A program made the position numbers and the translations under genes. 21,160 nucleotides of DNA from JALORV01 sp044225415 (GTDB lineage Bacteria > Pseudomonadota > Gammaproteobacteria > Burkholderiales > Burkholderiaceae_F). This document shows, in pieces, positions 1-8,917 of this stretch (position 1 is its first letter; every line of letters begins with the position of its first letter). The stretch lies in assembly GCA_044225415.1 (NCBI GenBank), contig JBGAIO010000045.1, forward strand, positions 1 to 21,160, read 5' to 3'. Below the pieces are notes generated by a model, which saw only the letters and a list, made by a program, of their open reading frames with translations, searched no databases and was not told the origin of the DNA.

Positions 1-409
1 TGGGCTACATCGCCACCGACGTCGGCCTGGGGTGTTCATCGCGCGCCACACCAACGCGCCGGAGCACGAGCGCGGCAACGACCGGCAGCTGTGGTTCTTC
101 ATCGGCATCGCGGCGGCGATCTGGGTTGCCTGGCAGCCGGCGTCGATCGCCGGGATCCTGCTGGCCGGTGTCATTCCCGGCCATTGGGGCCTGGAGTTCG
201 CCGCGATCCTTGCGCTGATGGTGATGACGGCGCCGATGCTGGTCGGGCGTCCGGCGCTGGTCGGCGCGGCGGTGGCCGGCGTGGTAGCGATCGCGGCAGC
301 CGGCCTGCCGCTGAGGCTCGGGCTGCTGCTGGGCGTCGTTGCCGGCGTGGCCACCGCCATGTTCATCGACGCAAGCGCGGGCCGTGGGCCGAAGGCACCG
401 GCAAGATGA
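1..409 (+). CDS. azlC: AzlC-family branched-chain amino-acid exporter subunit, C-terminal part (partial, one frameshift)
   Basis: This is the C-terminal portion of an AzlC-like inner-membrane permease; the start lies outside the window. AzlC works with the small AzlD protein to export branched-chain amino acids and analogues. The readable part from position 32 has alternating hydrophobic helices (LWFFIGIAAAIWVAW, then a Gly/Ala/Val-rich segment) and ends in a short polar tail. Upstream of 30 the protein continues in another frame as GYIATDVGLG, joining VFIARHTNAPE after one missing base in the G run at 29-32. The stop overlaps the azlD start (ATGA), the usual layout for this pair. Identification rests on helix pattern, partner gene and family memory. 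Confidence 0.72.
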   Translation, partial: GLHRHRRRPGVFIARHTNAPEHERGNDRQLWFFIGIAAAIWVAWQPASIAGILLAGVIPGHWGLEFAAILALMVMTAPMLVGRPALVGAAVAGVVAIAAAGLPLRLGLLLGVVAGVATAMFIDASAGRGPKAPAR

Positions 410-729
410 TGTCCGGCACCGGGATCTGGCTCACCATCGTCGGCCTGACGGTGCTCACCGTGGCGATGCGCAATGTGTTCCTCGTGCTCGGCCATCGCGT
501 GTCGTTGCCGCCGCGCGTGCAGCACGCGCTGCGCTATGCGCCTGCCTGCGCGCTGGTCGCGGTGATCCTGCCGGAACTCGTCGTGCAGCCGGCCGCCGCC
601 GGCGGTGGACTGGACCTGACGAGCCCGAAGCTGATCGCGGGCATCGTCACGCTCGCGACACTGAAGCTGACCCGCCACTCCACCGCTGCGATCGTGCTCG
701 GCATGGCGGCGTACATGCTGCTGCGTTGA
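406..729 (+). CDS. azlD: AzlD-family small membrane subunit of amino-acid exporter
   Basis: A 107-residue hydrophobic protein of the usual AzlD length, with about three to four membrane segments (IWLTIVGLTVLTVAM, ACALVAVILPELVV, LIAGIVTLATLKL, AAIVLGMAAYMLL). The motif around residues 40-60, reading RYAPACALVAVILPELV, fits the family, where a conserved RY.P.A.L.A...P pattern is common. The first of two tandem ATG codons overlaps the azlC stop by four bases, implying translational coupling. AzlC and AzlD together form a branched-chain amino-acid exporter. The gene converges on glnE with only 22 bp between the stops, and I see no clear terminator there. Confidence 0.85.
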   Translation: MMSGTGIWLTIVGLTVLTVAMRNVFLVLGHRVSLPPRVQHALRYAPACALVAVILPELVVQPAAAGGGLDLTSPKLIAGIVTLATLKLTRHSTAAIVLGMAAYMLLR

Positions 730-751
730 GGTCGGCACCCGCCGGCAGCTC

Positions 752-3658
752 TCACTCGCTGCCGAACACCTGCAACCACAGTCGCTTCACTGCCGCCACT
801 TCGGCGGCGACGTCGTCAAGCGCCACGCGCGCGCGCTCTGCGCCATTCAGCCGCAGCCGGTGCTGCAGCGCGCGGAAGCGCCGGTAGGCGTCAGCGACCT
901 CATTCGCCAGCGCCGCATCGACCAGCCCGAGTGCGCCGCTCACCTGCAGCAGCGCGATGTTGCCGGCGTTGCGGATCAGCTCCGGCCGCTCGTGCGAGTG
1001 CGCGAGCACCAGGTACTGCACGATGAACTCGATGTCGACCATGCCGCCGCGATCGTGCTTCAGGTCGAAGAGCTCGCTGGTGTTCGGATGCCCGTCGAGC
1101 ATGCGCCGGCGCATCGCGAGGACGTCGGTGCGCAGCGCCGCGAGGTCGCGCACGCGCGTCAGGATGCGCGTGCGCTCCTCCTCGAAGCGCCGGCCGAGCG
1201 CCACGTCCCCGCAGGACCAGCGCGCCCGTGTCAGCGCCTGCGTTTCCCACACCCACGCACCGAGGCCGTCCTCGTTGCGCTGATAGCGGCAGAACGCCTC
1301 GAACGACGACACCATCAGCCCCGCGTTGCCGTTCGGCCGCAGCCGCAGGTCGATGTCGAACAGGATCCCTGACGAAGTCTGCGTGGTGAGCCACGTGACC
1401 AGGCGCCGGGCCAGCGCGGCGTAACGCTCCGGCGCATCGGCGTGGTCGTCGTCGTACAGGAAGATCAGGTCGAGGTCCGACGCGTAGCCGAGCTCCTTGC
1501 CGCCCAGCTTGCCGTAGGAGATGACCGCGAACGCCGGCACCTCGCGATGGCGCTTGCCCATGCTCTGCCACACGCATTGCAGCGTCAGCGCCAGCGTCGC
1601 GTCGGCCAGCGCCGACAGGTGATCGGCGAGGCGCTCGACGGTCAGGCGGCCATCCAGGTCCGCGACCAGCAGGCGGAACACCTGTGCGTGATGCGCGTCG
1701 CGCAGCAGGTTCATCTGGGTTTCAGCGTCGTCGCCGGCGTCGGCCAGCTGCCCGCGGACGCCGTCGGCCCACGCCGCCCAGTCGGGCGTGTGCTCGTTGT
1801 CGAAGAGCTCGACGCGTTCGTCGAGCAGTTCGTCGAGCAGGATCGGATGGCGCACCAGGTAGTCGGTCGCCCAGCGGCTCGCGGCCAGCAGCCGCATCAC
1901 GCGCGCCAGCGCGGCCGGATACTGGTTCAGCAGCGCGATGTAGGTGCTGCGACCGGCGATGACCTCGACGAGCTGCACGAAGCGCGCGTAGATCTCGTCG
2001 GCGTCGAGCTTCTGTCCGGCGCCCTCGCGCGCCGCCGAGGTCGCCTGCGTCACGGCCGCACGCAGTCCGCTCGCCAGCACGCGCTCGATGCGCTCGCGCG
2101 TCACCTGGTTGGTGACCTGCACGCGCCGCGAGTTCAGCACGGCGTGCAGTCGCTGCGCCGTGGCCGCGGCATCGCGATAGCCCAGCGCCTGCAGTTCGCC
2201 GCCGAGCGCGGCGCCTGCGTCGCTCCCCAGCGTCGGCACTGCTGCATTGCCGGCCGCCGCGCGCGCCACCGTGAGCTGCGCGGCATCGCGCGCAGGCTCG
2301 ACGAAGGCGGCATCGAAAGCGCCCGCCACGTGTTCCTGCACGTCGCCCAGGTGCGCGATCATCGCGTCCACGTCGCGCGCGCCCAGCAGCGCCGCCACGC
2401 GCCGGCGAGCGGCATCGTCGACCGGCATGACGTGGGTCTGCGCGTCGTCGACGTACTGCAGCGCGTGCTCCAGGTCGCGCAGGAACACGTAGTCGCGTGC
2501 GAGCCGCGCGGCCGTCGCCCGCGGCAGAGACCCGAGATCGGCGAGGCAGTCCAGCGTCGCCAGCGTCGAGCGCGAGCGCAGGCGCGGTTCGCGTCCGCCG
2601 CGGATCACCTGGAAGCTCTGCGCGAGAAACTCGATCTCGCGGATGCCGCCCCGGCCAAGCTTGACGTTGAGGGCGCGGCCTTCGCGGCCCACCGCGCGCC
2701 GGCTGGTTTCGGCGCGCACCATCGCATGCAGCTCACGCAGGGCCGCGATGGCGCCGTAGTCGAGGTATTTGCGGTACACGAATGGCCGCACGGCTTCCTC
2801 GAGCGACGCACATTGCGCCGCGAACTGCTCCGCGCTGGCGAACACCGGCGCGGACACCACCCGCCCCTTCAGCCACGCGAAGCGTTCCCACTCGCGCCCG
2901 AGCGCGACCAGATACTCCTCCAGCATCGCCAGCGACACGACCAGCGGCCCGGAGTCGCCGTTGGGGCGCAGCCGCATGTCGACGCGGAACACGAAGCCGT
3001 CGCCGGTCACGTCGGACAGCGCTGCGATCAGGCGGCGACCGACCTTCTCGAAGAACTCGTGATTCGTCAGCGGACGCTGTGCCGATTCGAAGGGCGCGCG
3101 CGGCTGCGTATGGCCGCTCTCGTCGTAGACGAACACCAGGTCGATGTCCGACGACACGTTGAGTTCGCCGCCGCCGAGCTTGCCCATGCCGACCACCAGC
3201 AGGTCCTGCGGCACGCCGGCCTCGCTGACCGGCATGCCGTGGATCTGCGCCAGGTCGCGCGCGTGAAAGGCCAGTGCCGCCTGCAGCGCCACCTCGGCCA
3301 GCGCCGTCGTCGTCTGCACCACCTCGTCGAAGGCGGCCACGCCCGTGGCGTTGCGCGCGATGATCCCCAGCATCACGCGGCGGCGCAGTTCGCGCAGCTG
3401 CGCCGCCAGCGTGGCCGAGTCTGCCGGCGTCGGGGAACGGGCAAGTTCGGCGCGCATGCGCTGCGCCGTCCACGGGTCGGCCGCGTATTGCTGCAGCAGC
3501 GCGACGCGCACCGGGTCGGCCGCGTCATGGCCGGTCTCGCGATCGAGCGCGCGCCGCACGAAGTGCGAGCTGGCAATGACGTCGCCCGGCGTGGCGCGGG
3601 CTGCGCGCCAGTCCGCGCCGGAAGTCGGGGGCCGGTCGGAAGCGTGGATGTCGTGCAC
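752..3658 (-). CDS. glnE: bifunctional glutamine synthetase adenylyltransferase / adenylyl-removing enzyme
   Basis: A 968-residue GlnE, close to the roughly 950 residues normal for the family. It adenylylates glutamine synthetase (GlnA) to switch it off under nitrogen excess and removes AMP under limitation, under control of the PII protein. Two nucleotidyltransferase domains are visible. The N-terminal de-adenylylating domain has GKLGGGELNVSSDIDL at about residues 159-174 (D171, D173). The C-terminal adenylylating domain has GKLGGKELGYASDLDL at about 716-731 (D728, D730). Both also show the downstream DIDLRLRPNG or DMRLRPNGDSG motif. The ATG at 3658 starts just before the expected SHFVRRAL segment. 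The reading frame is intact. It is transcribed divergently from yhdP; GlnA and GlnB are not in the window. Confidence 0.97.
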   Translation of the reverse strand: MHDIHASDRPPTSGADWRAARATPGDVIASSHFVRRALDRETGHDAADPVRVALLQQYAADPWTAQRMRAELARSPTPADSATLAAQLRELRRRVMLGIIARNATGVAAFDEVVQTTTALAEVALQAALAFHARDLAQIHGMPVSEAGVPQDLLVVGMGKLGGGELNVSSDIDLVFVYDESGHTQPRAPFESAQRPLTNHEFFEKVGRRLIAALSDVTGDGFVFRVDMRLRPNGDSGPLVVSLAMLEEYLVALGREWERFAWLKGRVVSAPVFASAEQFAAQCASLEEAVRPFVYRKYLDYGAIAALRELHAMVRAETSRRAVGREGRALNVKLGRGGIREIEFLAQSFQVIRGGREPRLRSRSTLATLDCLADLGSLPRATAARLARDYVFLRDLEHALQYVDDAQTHVMPVDDAARRRVAALLGARDVDAMIAHLGDVQEHVAGAFDAAFVEPARDAAQLTVARAAAGNAAVPTLGSDAGAALGGELQALGYRDAAATAQRLHAVLNSRRVQVTNQVTRERIERVLASGLRAAVTQATSAAREGAGQKLDADEIYARFVQLVEVIAGRSTYIALLNQYPAALARVMRLLAASRWATDYLVRHPILLDELLDERVELFDNEHTPDWAAWADGVRGQLADAGDDAETQMNLLRDAHHAQVFRLLVADLDGRLTVERLADHLSALADATLALTLQCVWQSMGKRHREVPAFAVISYGKLGGKELGYASDLDLIFLYDDDHADAPERYAALARRLVTWLTTQTSSGILFDIDLRLRPNGNAGLMVSSFEAFCRYQRNEDGLGAWVWETQALTRARWSCGDVALGRRFEEERTRILTRVRDLAALRTDVLAMRRRMLDGHPNTSELFDLKHDRGGMVDIEFIVQYLVLAHSHERPELIRNAGNIALLQVSGALGLVDAALANEVADAYRRFRALQHRLRLNGAERARVALDDVAAEVAAVKRLWLQVFGSE

Positions 3659-3702
3659 GGCGGATCGGCAGTGACTGGCCGGCGGTGCCTGCCCGTGGCA
3701 GG

Positions 3703-3731
3703 GCAGATCGGCGCGAGGGTCGTGGGATAAT
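3703..3731 (+). promoter_or_regulatory. candidate extended -10 promoter for yhdP
   Basis: In the glnE-yhdP divergent gap, TG at 3723-3724, one base, then GATAAT at 3726-3731 makes a good extended -10 element in an otherwise GC-rich stretch. A -35 at 17 bp spacing (GCAGAT, 3703-3708) is poor, as is common for extended -10 promoters. Transcription would begin near 3738 and leave a leader of about 118 nt before the chosen yhdP start. This is inferred from sequence only. Confidence 0.4.
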
Positions 3732-3855
3732 CGCTGACGCTGGATCAGGCTCCGCCGATTGTAGTTTCTTCGAACGGATGCCGCCGGGTCCGGTCAGACC
3801 TGTCCGGACCCCGCACCGCATGCGCCGGCGTTTCGCGCGGGCACCGACCTCCACC

Positions 3856-6800
3856 ATGTCCTCGACCGATACGCCCCGCCCATCGAACGCGCCGCACACG
3901 CTCGCGCAGGGGATCGGCGAACGCGCGCACGCGCTGGAGCACGCGCTCGAGCACGCCGGCGAACGCCTCAGCCACGAACTGCACACGGCCGAGGAAACGA
4001 TCGCGCGCCGATACGGGCTGCCGGCGCTGCGTGCGTTGCACTTCGCACTGCGCGCGCTGGGCTGGACGCTGCTGGCGCTGTTCTTCGCGTTCGGCCTGCT
4101 GGTCCTGGCGCTGCGCTACTGGCTGCTGCCCGACATCGACGCGATGCGCCCGCGCATCGAACAGATGACCAGCACGGCGCTCAATGCGCCCGTCAGCATC
4201 GGACGGATCGAGGCGAGCTGGCGACGCCTGAACCCGGTGCTGGCATTGACCGACGTCACGGTCCAGGGACGTGACCTGCAGGGCGCTGCGCCGCTGGCGC
4301 TGCCACGCATCGACGGCACGCTGTCGTGGCGCAGCGTGCTGACGATGCAGCCGCGCTTCCTGGATCTGCGTCTGAAGGCGCCCGAACTGGAGATCGCGCT
4401 GCTGCCCGAAGGGGCCGTATCGGTGGGCGGCATCGTCGTCGACCCGCGCAAGCGCGACGGCGACGGCAACGAAGCGCTCGACTGGCTGCTCGCGCAGCGC
4501 ACGGTGATGATCGACGATGGCCGCATCGTGCTGCGCGACCTGCGCGGCGGGTCGACCGCCGCCACGCCGCGTACGCTCGTGCTCAGCGACGTGACGCTGC
4601 TGCTGAAGGCGAGCTTCGGCGCGAACCGCCTTGCGATCCGCGCGTCGCCGCCGGCGGATCTTGCGGCACCGCTCGATCTGCGCGGCGAGTTTCATCCGCC
4701 CGCCTTCGGGCGCCGCTCCGACGTGCGCCGCTGGCGGGGGGAACTGTTCGCGCAGGTCGACTACGTCGATCTCGCACAGCTCAACACCTGGCTGCAGCAG
4801 CCATTCGCCATCCGTTCCGCCAACGGTGCGGCGCGCGTCTGGGTCGGATTCGACAATGCGCAGTGGCGGGACATGACGGCCGACGTGGCAATGACCGGCG
4901 TGAACGCGAAGCTCGCCGCGGACCTGCAGCCGCTGCATCTCGCTTCGCTGCAGGGGCGCTTCGCGCGCAGCCAATGGGGCACGCCCGCCCGCGGCGGCGA
5001 CGACTTGCGGCTGCAGGGCATGCACGCCGTACTCAAGGGCGGCGCGCCCTTTCCGGCACTGGACCTTGGCTATCGCACGACGCGCGCCAGCGGAACGCAG
5101 CCGCCCCACACCGAACTCACCGCCACGCAGTTCGAACTGAGCAGCATCGCGGCCATTGCCACGCACCTGCCCCTCGGTCCTGCGCTGCGCGAGGCGATCG
5201 GGCGCTATGCGCCCAGCGGGCGACTCACCGATGTCGCGTTGCAGTGGGACGGCGCCGAGCCCGACTGGACCTCGCTTGCGGGGCGTGCGAGTTTCCGTGG
5301 CCTTTCCATCGCAGCGCAGCCGGCGAAGGAAGGACCGGACGGCCGGCATTCGGCCGCCACGCCGGGCTTCGAGAAGATCGACGGCAGCGTACGGCTCGAC
5401 AAGGGCAATGGCGCCCTCAAGATCGATGCAGCCGACGCGACGCTGGACTTCCCCGGTCTCTTCGCCGAGCAGCGCATTCCTGCCGAGAAACTGCAGGCGG
5501 AACTGAGCTGGAAGCCGGGCGAGGTGCGCATCGCCGCACTGCGCCTGGCCAACGCGCACATCGACGCCAGCACCACCGGCACGTGGCAGCGGACGCCCGA
5601 CGGCCAGGGGCCAGGCACTGCCGATCTCAACGGGCGCATCGACCGGCTCGATGCATCGGCCGCGTATCTGTTCGTTCCGCAAGTCGTCGGCAGCGGCACG
5701 CTCGACTGGCTGCGGCACGCATTGATCGCAGGCCGTGCGGAGGCCGGCAACTTCCGGTTGCGCGGAGATCTGCAGCACTTCCCGTTCAGGGATGCCGTAC
5801 AGGGCGAGTTCCGCGTGGCCATGCGCCTGCGCGGCGGCGTTCTCGACGTCGCGCCCGAAGCCGACAGCGCCGGCCGCCGCACGCCCGGGCGACCCTGGCC
5901 CCTGCTGCGCGACATCGACGCCGACGTGCTGTTCGAACGCGCCTCGATGACCATCACCGCGCAGCGCGGCAACATCCACGGCGTGGCGATCCGCGAAGCG
6001 ACGGCGCGCATCGCCGATCTCGGCAGCGACGCGCTGCTCGACGTGCGCGGACAGACCGAGGGCGCGCTCGCCGACATGCTGGCCTACGTCAACGACAGTC
6101 CGGTGGCGCGCTGGACGCAGGCGGTGACGGCGAAGGCCGAGGCGCGCGGCAACGCCCGGCTCGACCTGCGGCTGCAGATACCGCTGGCCAAAGCGGGCGC
6201 CACGCTCGTCAACGGTACGCTGCACCTCGCGGGCAACGACATCACGCTCGCCGGCGTGCCGCCCTTCGCGCGCGCGACCGGTGCATTCAATTTCGACCAG
6301 AACGGCGTGAGCTTCACCAACCTCGCCGCCGGATTCCTCGGCGGACAGGCGCGCTTCGATGCGAACACGCGCGCCGACGGCGCGATCGTCATCACCGCCA
6401 GCGGCCTGGCGACGGTCGACGGCGTGCGCGGCACGCTCGATCAGCCGGTCGCGCATCGCATCCTCGATCGCGCGCAGGGCAGCGCGCGCTACTCGGCAAG
6501 CCTGACTGCACAGGGCGGCAATATCGCGCTGCAGGCCGACAGCGATCTGCTGGGGCTCGCGCTCGACGGCCTGGCGCCGCTGCGCAAGACCGCGGCCGAA
6601 CCATGGCCGCTGCGCATCGAGAAGAACACGCGCGGCGTGCAGGACACGCTGCGCGTCAGCGCGGGCCGCGTGTTCGGGGTGAACCTGGAACGGCGCCAGG
6701 ACGGCGACACGCTGCGCCTGGTGCGCGGCGTCCTTGCCATCAACGAGCCCGCCAACACGCCCGAACGCGGCATGCTGGTACTGCTGACGATGCCGCGCCT

Positions 6801-8010
6801 CGACGTCGACGCCTGGGCCACCTGGCTGGGCCTCGACGTGCCCGGCGAACCGGCGCCGCGCGGGAGCACCGATGCGCTGGCGATCGATCACGTCGCGCTG
6901 CGCACGCCGGAACTCGTGCTGGCCAATCGCTCCTTCCGCAACGTGACGCTCGGTGCCACGCGCACGGCAGCGGGCGGCTTCGACGTGAACGTCGTGTCCG
7001 ATGGCGCGGCGGGCCACATCGGATGGCGACCCGGACCGGCGAACGCGACCGGCGCCGCTGGTCTCGGCCATGTCACCGCACACCTGTCACGGCTGGTCAT
7101 CTCGGAAAGTCGACAGGGCGACGTGGTCGAGGTGCTGAAGGCACCCCGCCGCCAGTTCCCCTCGATCGAAGCCACCGTCGAGCACTTCGAGATGGGCAGC
7201 AACGCGCTGGGTCGGCTGGAACTTGCGGCCGCGAACACTGGTACAGGCGCAGCCGCAGCCTGGCAGCTGAAACAGCTGTCGCTGACGAGTCCCGACTACA
7301 CGCTCAAGGCGAGCGGCGACTGGGCGCCTGGGGCGACCGGCGCGCAGCGCATGCGCATCACCTTCGACTTCGACTCGAGCAATGTCGGCGCCACGCTGGG
7401 ACGCTTCGGCACGCCGGGGGCTGTCACCGGTGGCCATGGGAAGCTCGATGGACACCTCGAGTGGGTTGGCTCGCCGCTCGCCATCGACTACCCGACACTG
7501 GCCGGCGCGATGAGCCTCAATGTCGAGAACGGCCGCTTCAGCCAGGTCGATACGCGCGGCGCCGGCCGGCTGCTGTCGCTGCTGTCGCTGCAGTCGTTGT
7601 CGCGCATCCTGCTCACCGACAGCCGCCGCTCGTTCGGCGATGGCTTCGCCTTCGACACGATCCGCGCGGATGCGACCATCGATCGCGGCATCGTCGCCAC
7701 CGACAACTTCACGATGACCGGTGCCAGCGCCGGCGCGCTGATGTCGGGCAGCGTCAACCTGGGCACCGAGACCCAGCAACTGCACCTGATCGTGCTGCCC
7801 GAGATCGATGCCTCGACCGCCGCGCTGGCGATCGGCGTGGCCAACCCGATCGTCGGGCTCGGTGCGCTGCTCGCGAACATGGTGCTGCGCGCGCCGCTGT
7901 CGCGCGCCTTTGCACTGGAATACGACATCGGCGGCACCCTCAACGATCCGCTGATCACGCGCCGCACGCGTACCGACGTGCCGGCATCCTCACAGGAGAC
8001 TCCGCGATGA
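3856..8010 (+). CDS. yhdP: YhdP family AsmA-like envelope protein (TIGR02099 type)
   Basis: A giant envelope protein of 1384 residues, slightly longer than the E. coli YhdP of about 1270. A charged, likely amphipathic N-terminal stretch (residues 20-55, with repeats of ALEHALEHAGERL type) precedes one membrane helix at about 68-91 (WTLLALFFAFGLLVLALRYWLL). The rest is periplasmic, rich in beta repeats, with the AsmA-like region ending in EYDIGGTLNDPLI. YhdP, TamB and YdbH are AsmA-like proteins that carry phospholipid from inner to outer membrane. I chose the ATG at 3856; an in-frame ATG at 3822 and earlier codons are possible, since none has a strong ribosome binding site. The gene overlaps the next one by four bases, so they are co-transcribed. 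The frame is intact. Confidence 0.92.
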   Translation: MSSTDTPRPSNAPHTLAQGIGERAHALEHALEHAGERLSHELHTAEETIARRYGLPALRALHFALRALGWTLLALFFAFGLLVLALRYWLLPDIDAMRPRIEQMTSTALNAPVSIGRIEASWRRLNPVLALTDVTVQGRDLQGAAPLALPRIDGTLSWRSVLTMQPRFLDLRLKAPELEIALLPEGAVSVGGIVVDPRKRDGDGNEALDWLLAQRTVMIDDGRIVLRDLRGGSTAATPRTLVLSDVTLLLKASFGANRLAIRASPPADLAAPLDLRGEFHPPAFGRRSDVRRWRGELFAQVDYVDLAQLNTWLQQPFAIRSANGAARVWVGFDNAQWRDMTADVAMTGVNAKLAADLQPLHLASLQGRFARSQWGTPARGGDDLRLQGMHAVLKGGAPFPALDLGYRTTRASGTQPPHTELTATQFELSSIAAIATHLPLGPALREAIGRYAPSGRLTDVALQWDGAEPDWTSLAGRASFRGLSIAAQPAKEGPDGRHSAATPGFEKIDGSVRLDKGNGALKIDAADATLDFPGLFAEQRIPAEKLQAELSWKPGEVRIAALRLANAHIDASTTGTWQRTPDGQGPGTADLNGRIDRLDASAAYLFVPQVVGSGTLDWLRHALIAGRAEAGNFRLRGDLQHFPFRDAVQGEFRVAMRLRGGVLDVAPEADSAGRRTPGRPWPLLRDIDADVLFERASMTITAQRGNIHGVAIREATARIADLGSDALLDVRGQTEGALADMLAYVNDSPVARWTQAVTAKAEARGNARLDLRLQIPLAKAGATLVNGTLHLAGNDITLAGVPPFARATGAFNFDQNGVSFTNLAAGFLGGQARFDANTRADGAIVITASGLATVDGVRGTLDQPVAHRILDRAQGSARYSASLTAQGGNIALQADSDLLGLALDGLAPLRKTAAEPWPLRIEKNTRGVQDTLRVSAGRVFGVNLERRQDGDTLRLVRGVLAINEPANTPERGMLVLLTMPRLDVDAWATWLGLDVPGEPAPRGSTDALAIDHVALRTPELVLANRSFRNVTLGATRTAAGGFDVNVVSDGAAGHIGWRPGPANATGAAGLGHVTAHLSRLVISESRQGDVVEVLKAPRRQFPSIEATVEHFEMGSNALGRLELAAANTGTGAAAAWQLKQLSLTSPDYTLKASGDWAPGATGAQRMRITFDFDSSNVGATLGRFGTPGAVTGGHGKLDGHLEWVGSPLAIDYPTLAGAMSLNVENGRFSQVDTRGAGRLLSLLSLQSLSRILLTDSRRSFGDGFAFDTIRADATIDRGIVATDNFTMTGASAGALMSGSVNLGTETQQLHLIVLPEIDASTAALAIGVANPIVGLGALLANMVLRAPLSRAFALEYDIGGTLNDPLITRRTRTDVPASSQETPR

Positions 8011-8849
8011 CGCAGCCTGGGACGACACCTCGCACGAAGCTGCGGGTCGCCGCCGTGCAGATGACGAGTTCCACGCGCGTGGAGGCCAATCTCGCCGCCG
8101 CACAGCCGCTGATCGCCAAGGCCGCCGCGGGCGGTGCGCGCCTGGTCGTGCTGCCCGAGTACTTCTGCCTGATGGGCCGCAAGGACACCGACAAGGTCGG
8201 CCTGTGCGAAGCCGACGGCGCGGGTCCGATCCAGGACTTCCTCGCACAGCAGGCGCGCGAGCATGGCATCTGGCTGGTCGGCGGCACGCTGCCGCTGAAG
8301 ACGCCGTCACCCGACCGCGTATTCAACACGACGCTGGTATTCGATCCCCAGGGTCGTCGCGCGTCGCGCTACGACAAGGTGCACCTGTTCCGCTTCAGCC
8401 GCGGGACCGAAAGCTACGACGAGGCGGTGACCATCGCGCCGGGCACCGCGGTCGCGACCTTCACGCTGGCCGACGCCGGCGCGCCGGCGCTGAAGGTCGG
8501 CCTGTCGGTGTGCTACGACCTGCGCTTTCCGGAGATCTACCGCGCGATGGGCCAGCCCGACCTCATCCTGGTGCCGGCGGCCTTCACGGCCACCACCGGG
8601 CGCGCGCACTGGGAAACGCTGCTGCGCGCGCGCGCCATCGAAAACCTTGCCTACGTGCTGGCGGCCGCGCAGGGTGGCCGGCACGAGAACGGCCGCGCGA
8701 CCTTCGGCCACTCGATGCTGATCAACCCGTGGGGCGAAGTGGTCTCGTCGCTCGCCGACGGTCCCGGGGTTGTGATCGGCGATGTCGACCCGCAGATCAT
8801 CGCGCACTGCCGTGCGGAATTGCCCGCACTGGCCCATCGCGTGATGTGA
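8007..8849 (+). CDS. carbon-nitrogen hydrolase (Nit1/YbeM-like, probable deaminated-glutathione amidase)
   Basis: A 280-residue nitrilase-superfamily amidohydrolase. The Glu-Lys-Cys catalytic triad is visible: E51 in VVLPEYF, K124 in YDKVHLF and C169 in LSVCYDLRFPE. The sequence RGTESYDEA and the DLRFPE variant fit the Nit1/NitFhit branch, whose members hydrolyse deaminated glutathione, a faulty side product of transaminases; this substrate is inferred from family resemblance. It is cytoplasmic, with no signal peptide. The ATG overlaps the yhdP stop (ATGA) and has a strong AGGAGA ribosome binding site at 7994-7999, which fixes the start. Its place between yhdP and tldD is, as I recall, typical of betaproteobacteria. 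Confidence 0.93.
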   Translation: MTQPGTTPRTKLRVAAVQMTSSTRVEANLAAAQPLIAKAAAGGARLVVLPEYFCLMGRKDTDKVGLCEADGAGPIQDFLAQQAREHGIWLVGGTLPLKTPSPDRVFNTTLVFDPQGRRASRYDKVHLFRFSRGTESYDEAVTIAPGTAVATFTLADAGAPALKVGLSVCYDLRFPEIYRAMGQPDLILVPAAFTATTGRAHWETLLRARAIENLAYVLAAAQGGRHENGRATFGHSMLINPWGEVVSSLADGPGVVIGDVDPQIIAHCRAELPALAHRVM

Positions 8850-8882
8850 TCGGCCGATGACCGGACACCGCGACGACCCACG

Positions 8883-8888
8883 TACACT
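8883..8888 (+). promoter_or_regulatory. possible -10 element upstream of tldD
   Basis: TACACT lies 30 bases before the tldD ATG, in the 68-base gap after the amidase gene. It matches the -10 consensus at four of six positions. No convincing -35 sits 16-18 bp upstream, so tldD may simply be read through from yhdP. Confidence 0.25.
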
Positions 8889-8917
8889 GACCGCTCTGCC
8901 TGGACGAAACTGACCGA

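Noticed and set aside
1442..3730. Long + strand open frame of about 760 codons opposite glnE
   Set aside because: It is antisense to glnE, whose motifs are certain. Its product is Arg/Gln/His/Val-rich low-complexity sequence typical of high-GC shadow frames.
3745..7083. Long - strand open frame of about 1100 codons opposite yhdP
   Set aside because: It is a shadow of yhdP: Arg/Ala/Gly-rich with no recognisable motif, and it covers the divergent promoter region.
4326..8006. Upstream extension of the amidase reading frame through yhdP
   Set aside because: The extension is an Arg-rich out-of-frame reading of yhdP. The strong AGGAGA site and nitrilase homology place the start at 8007.
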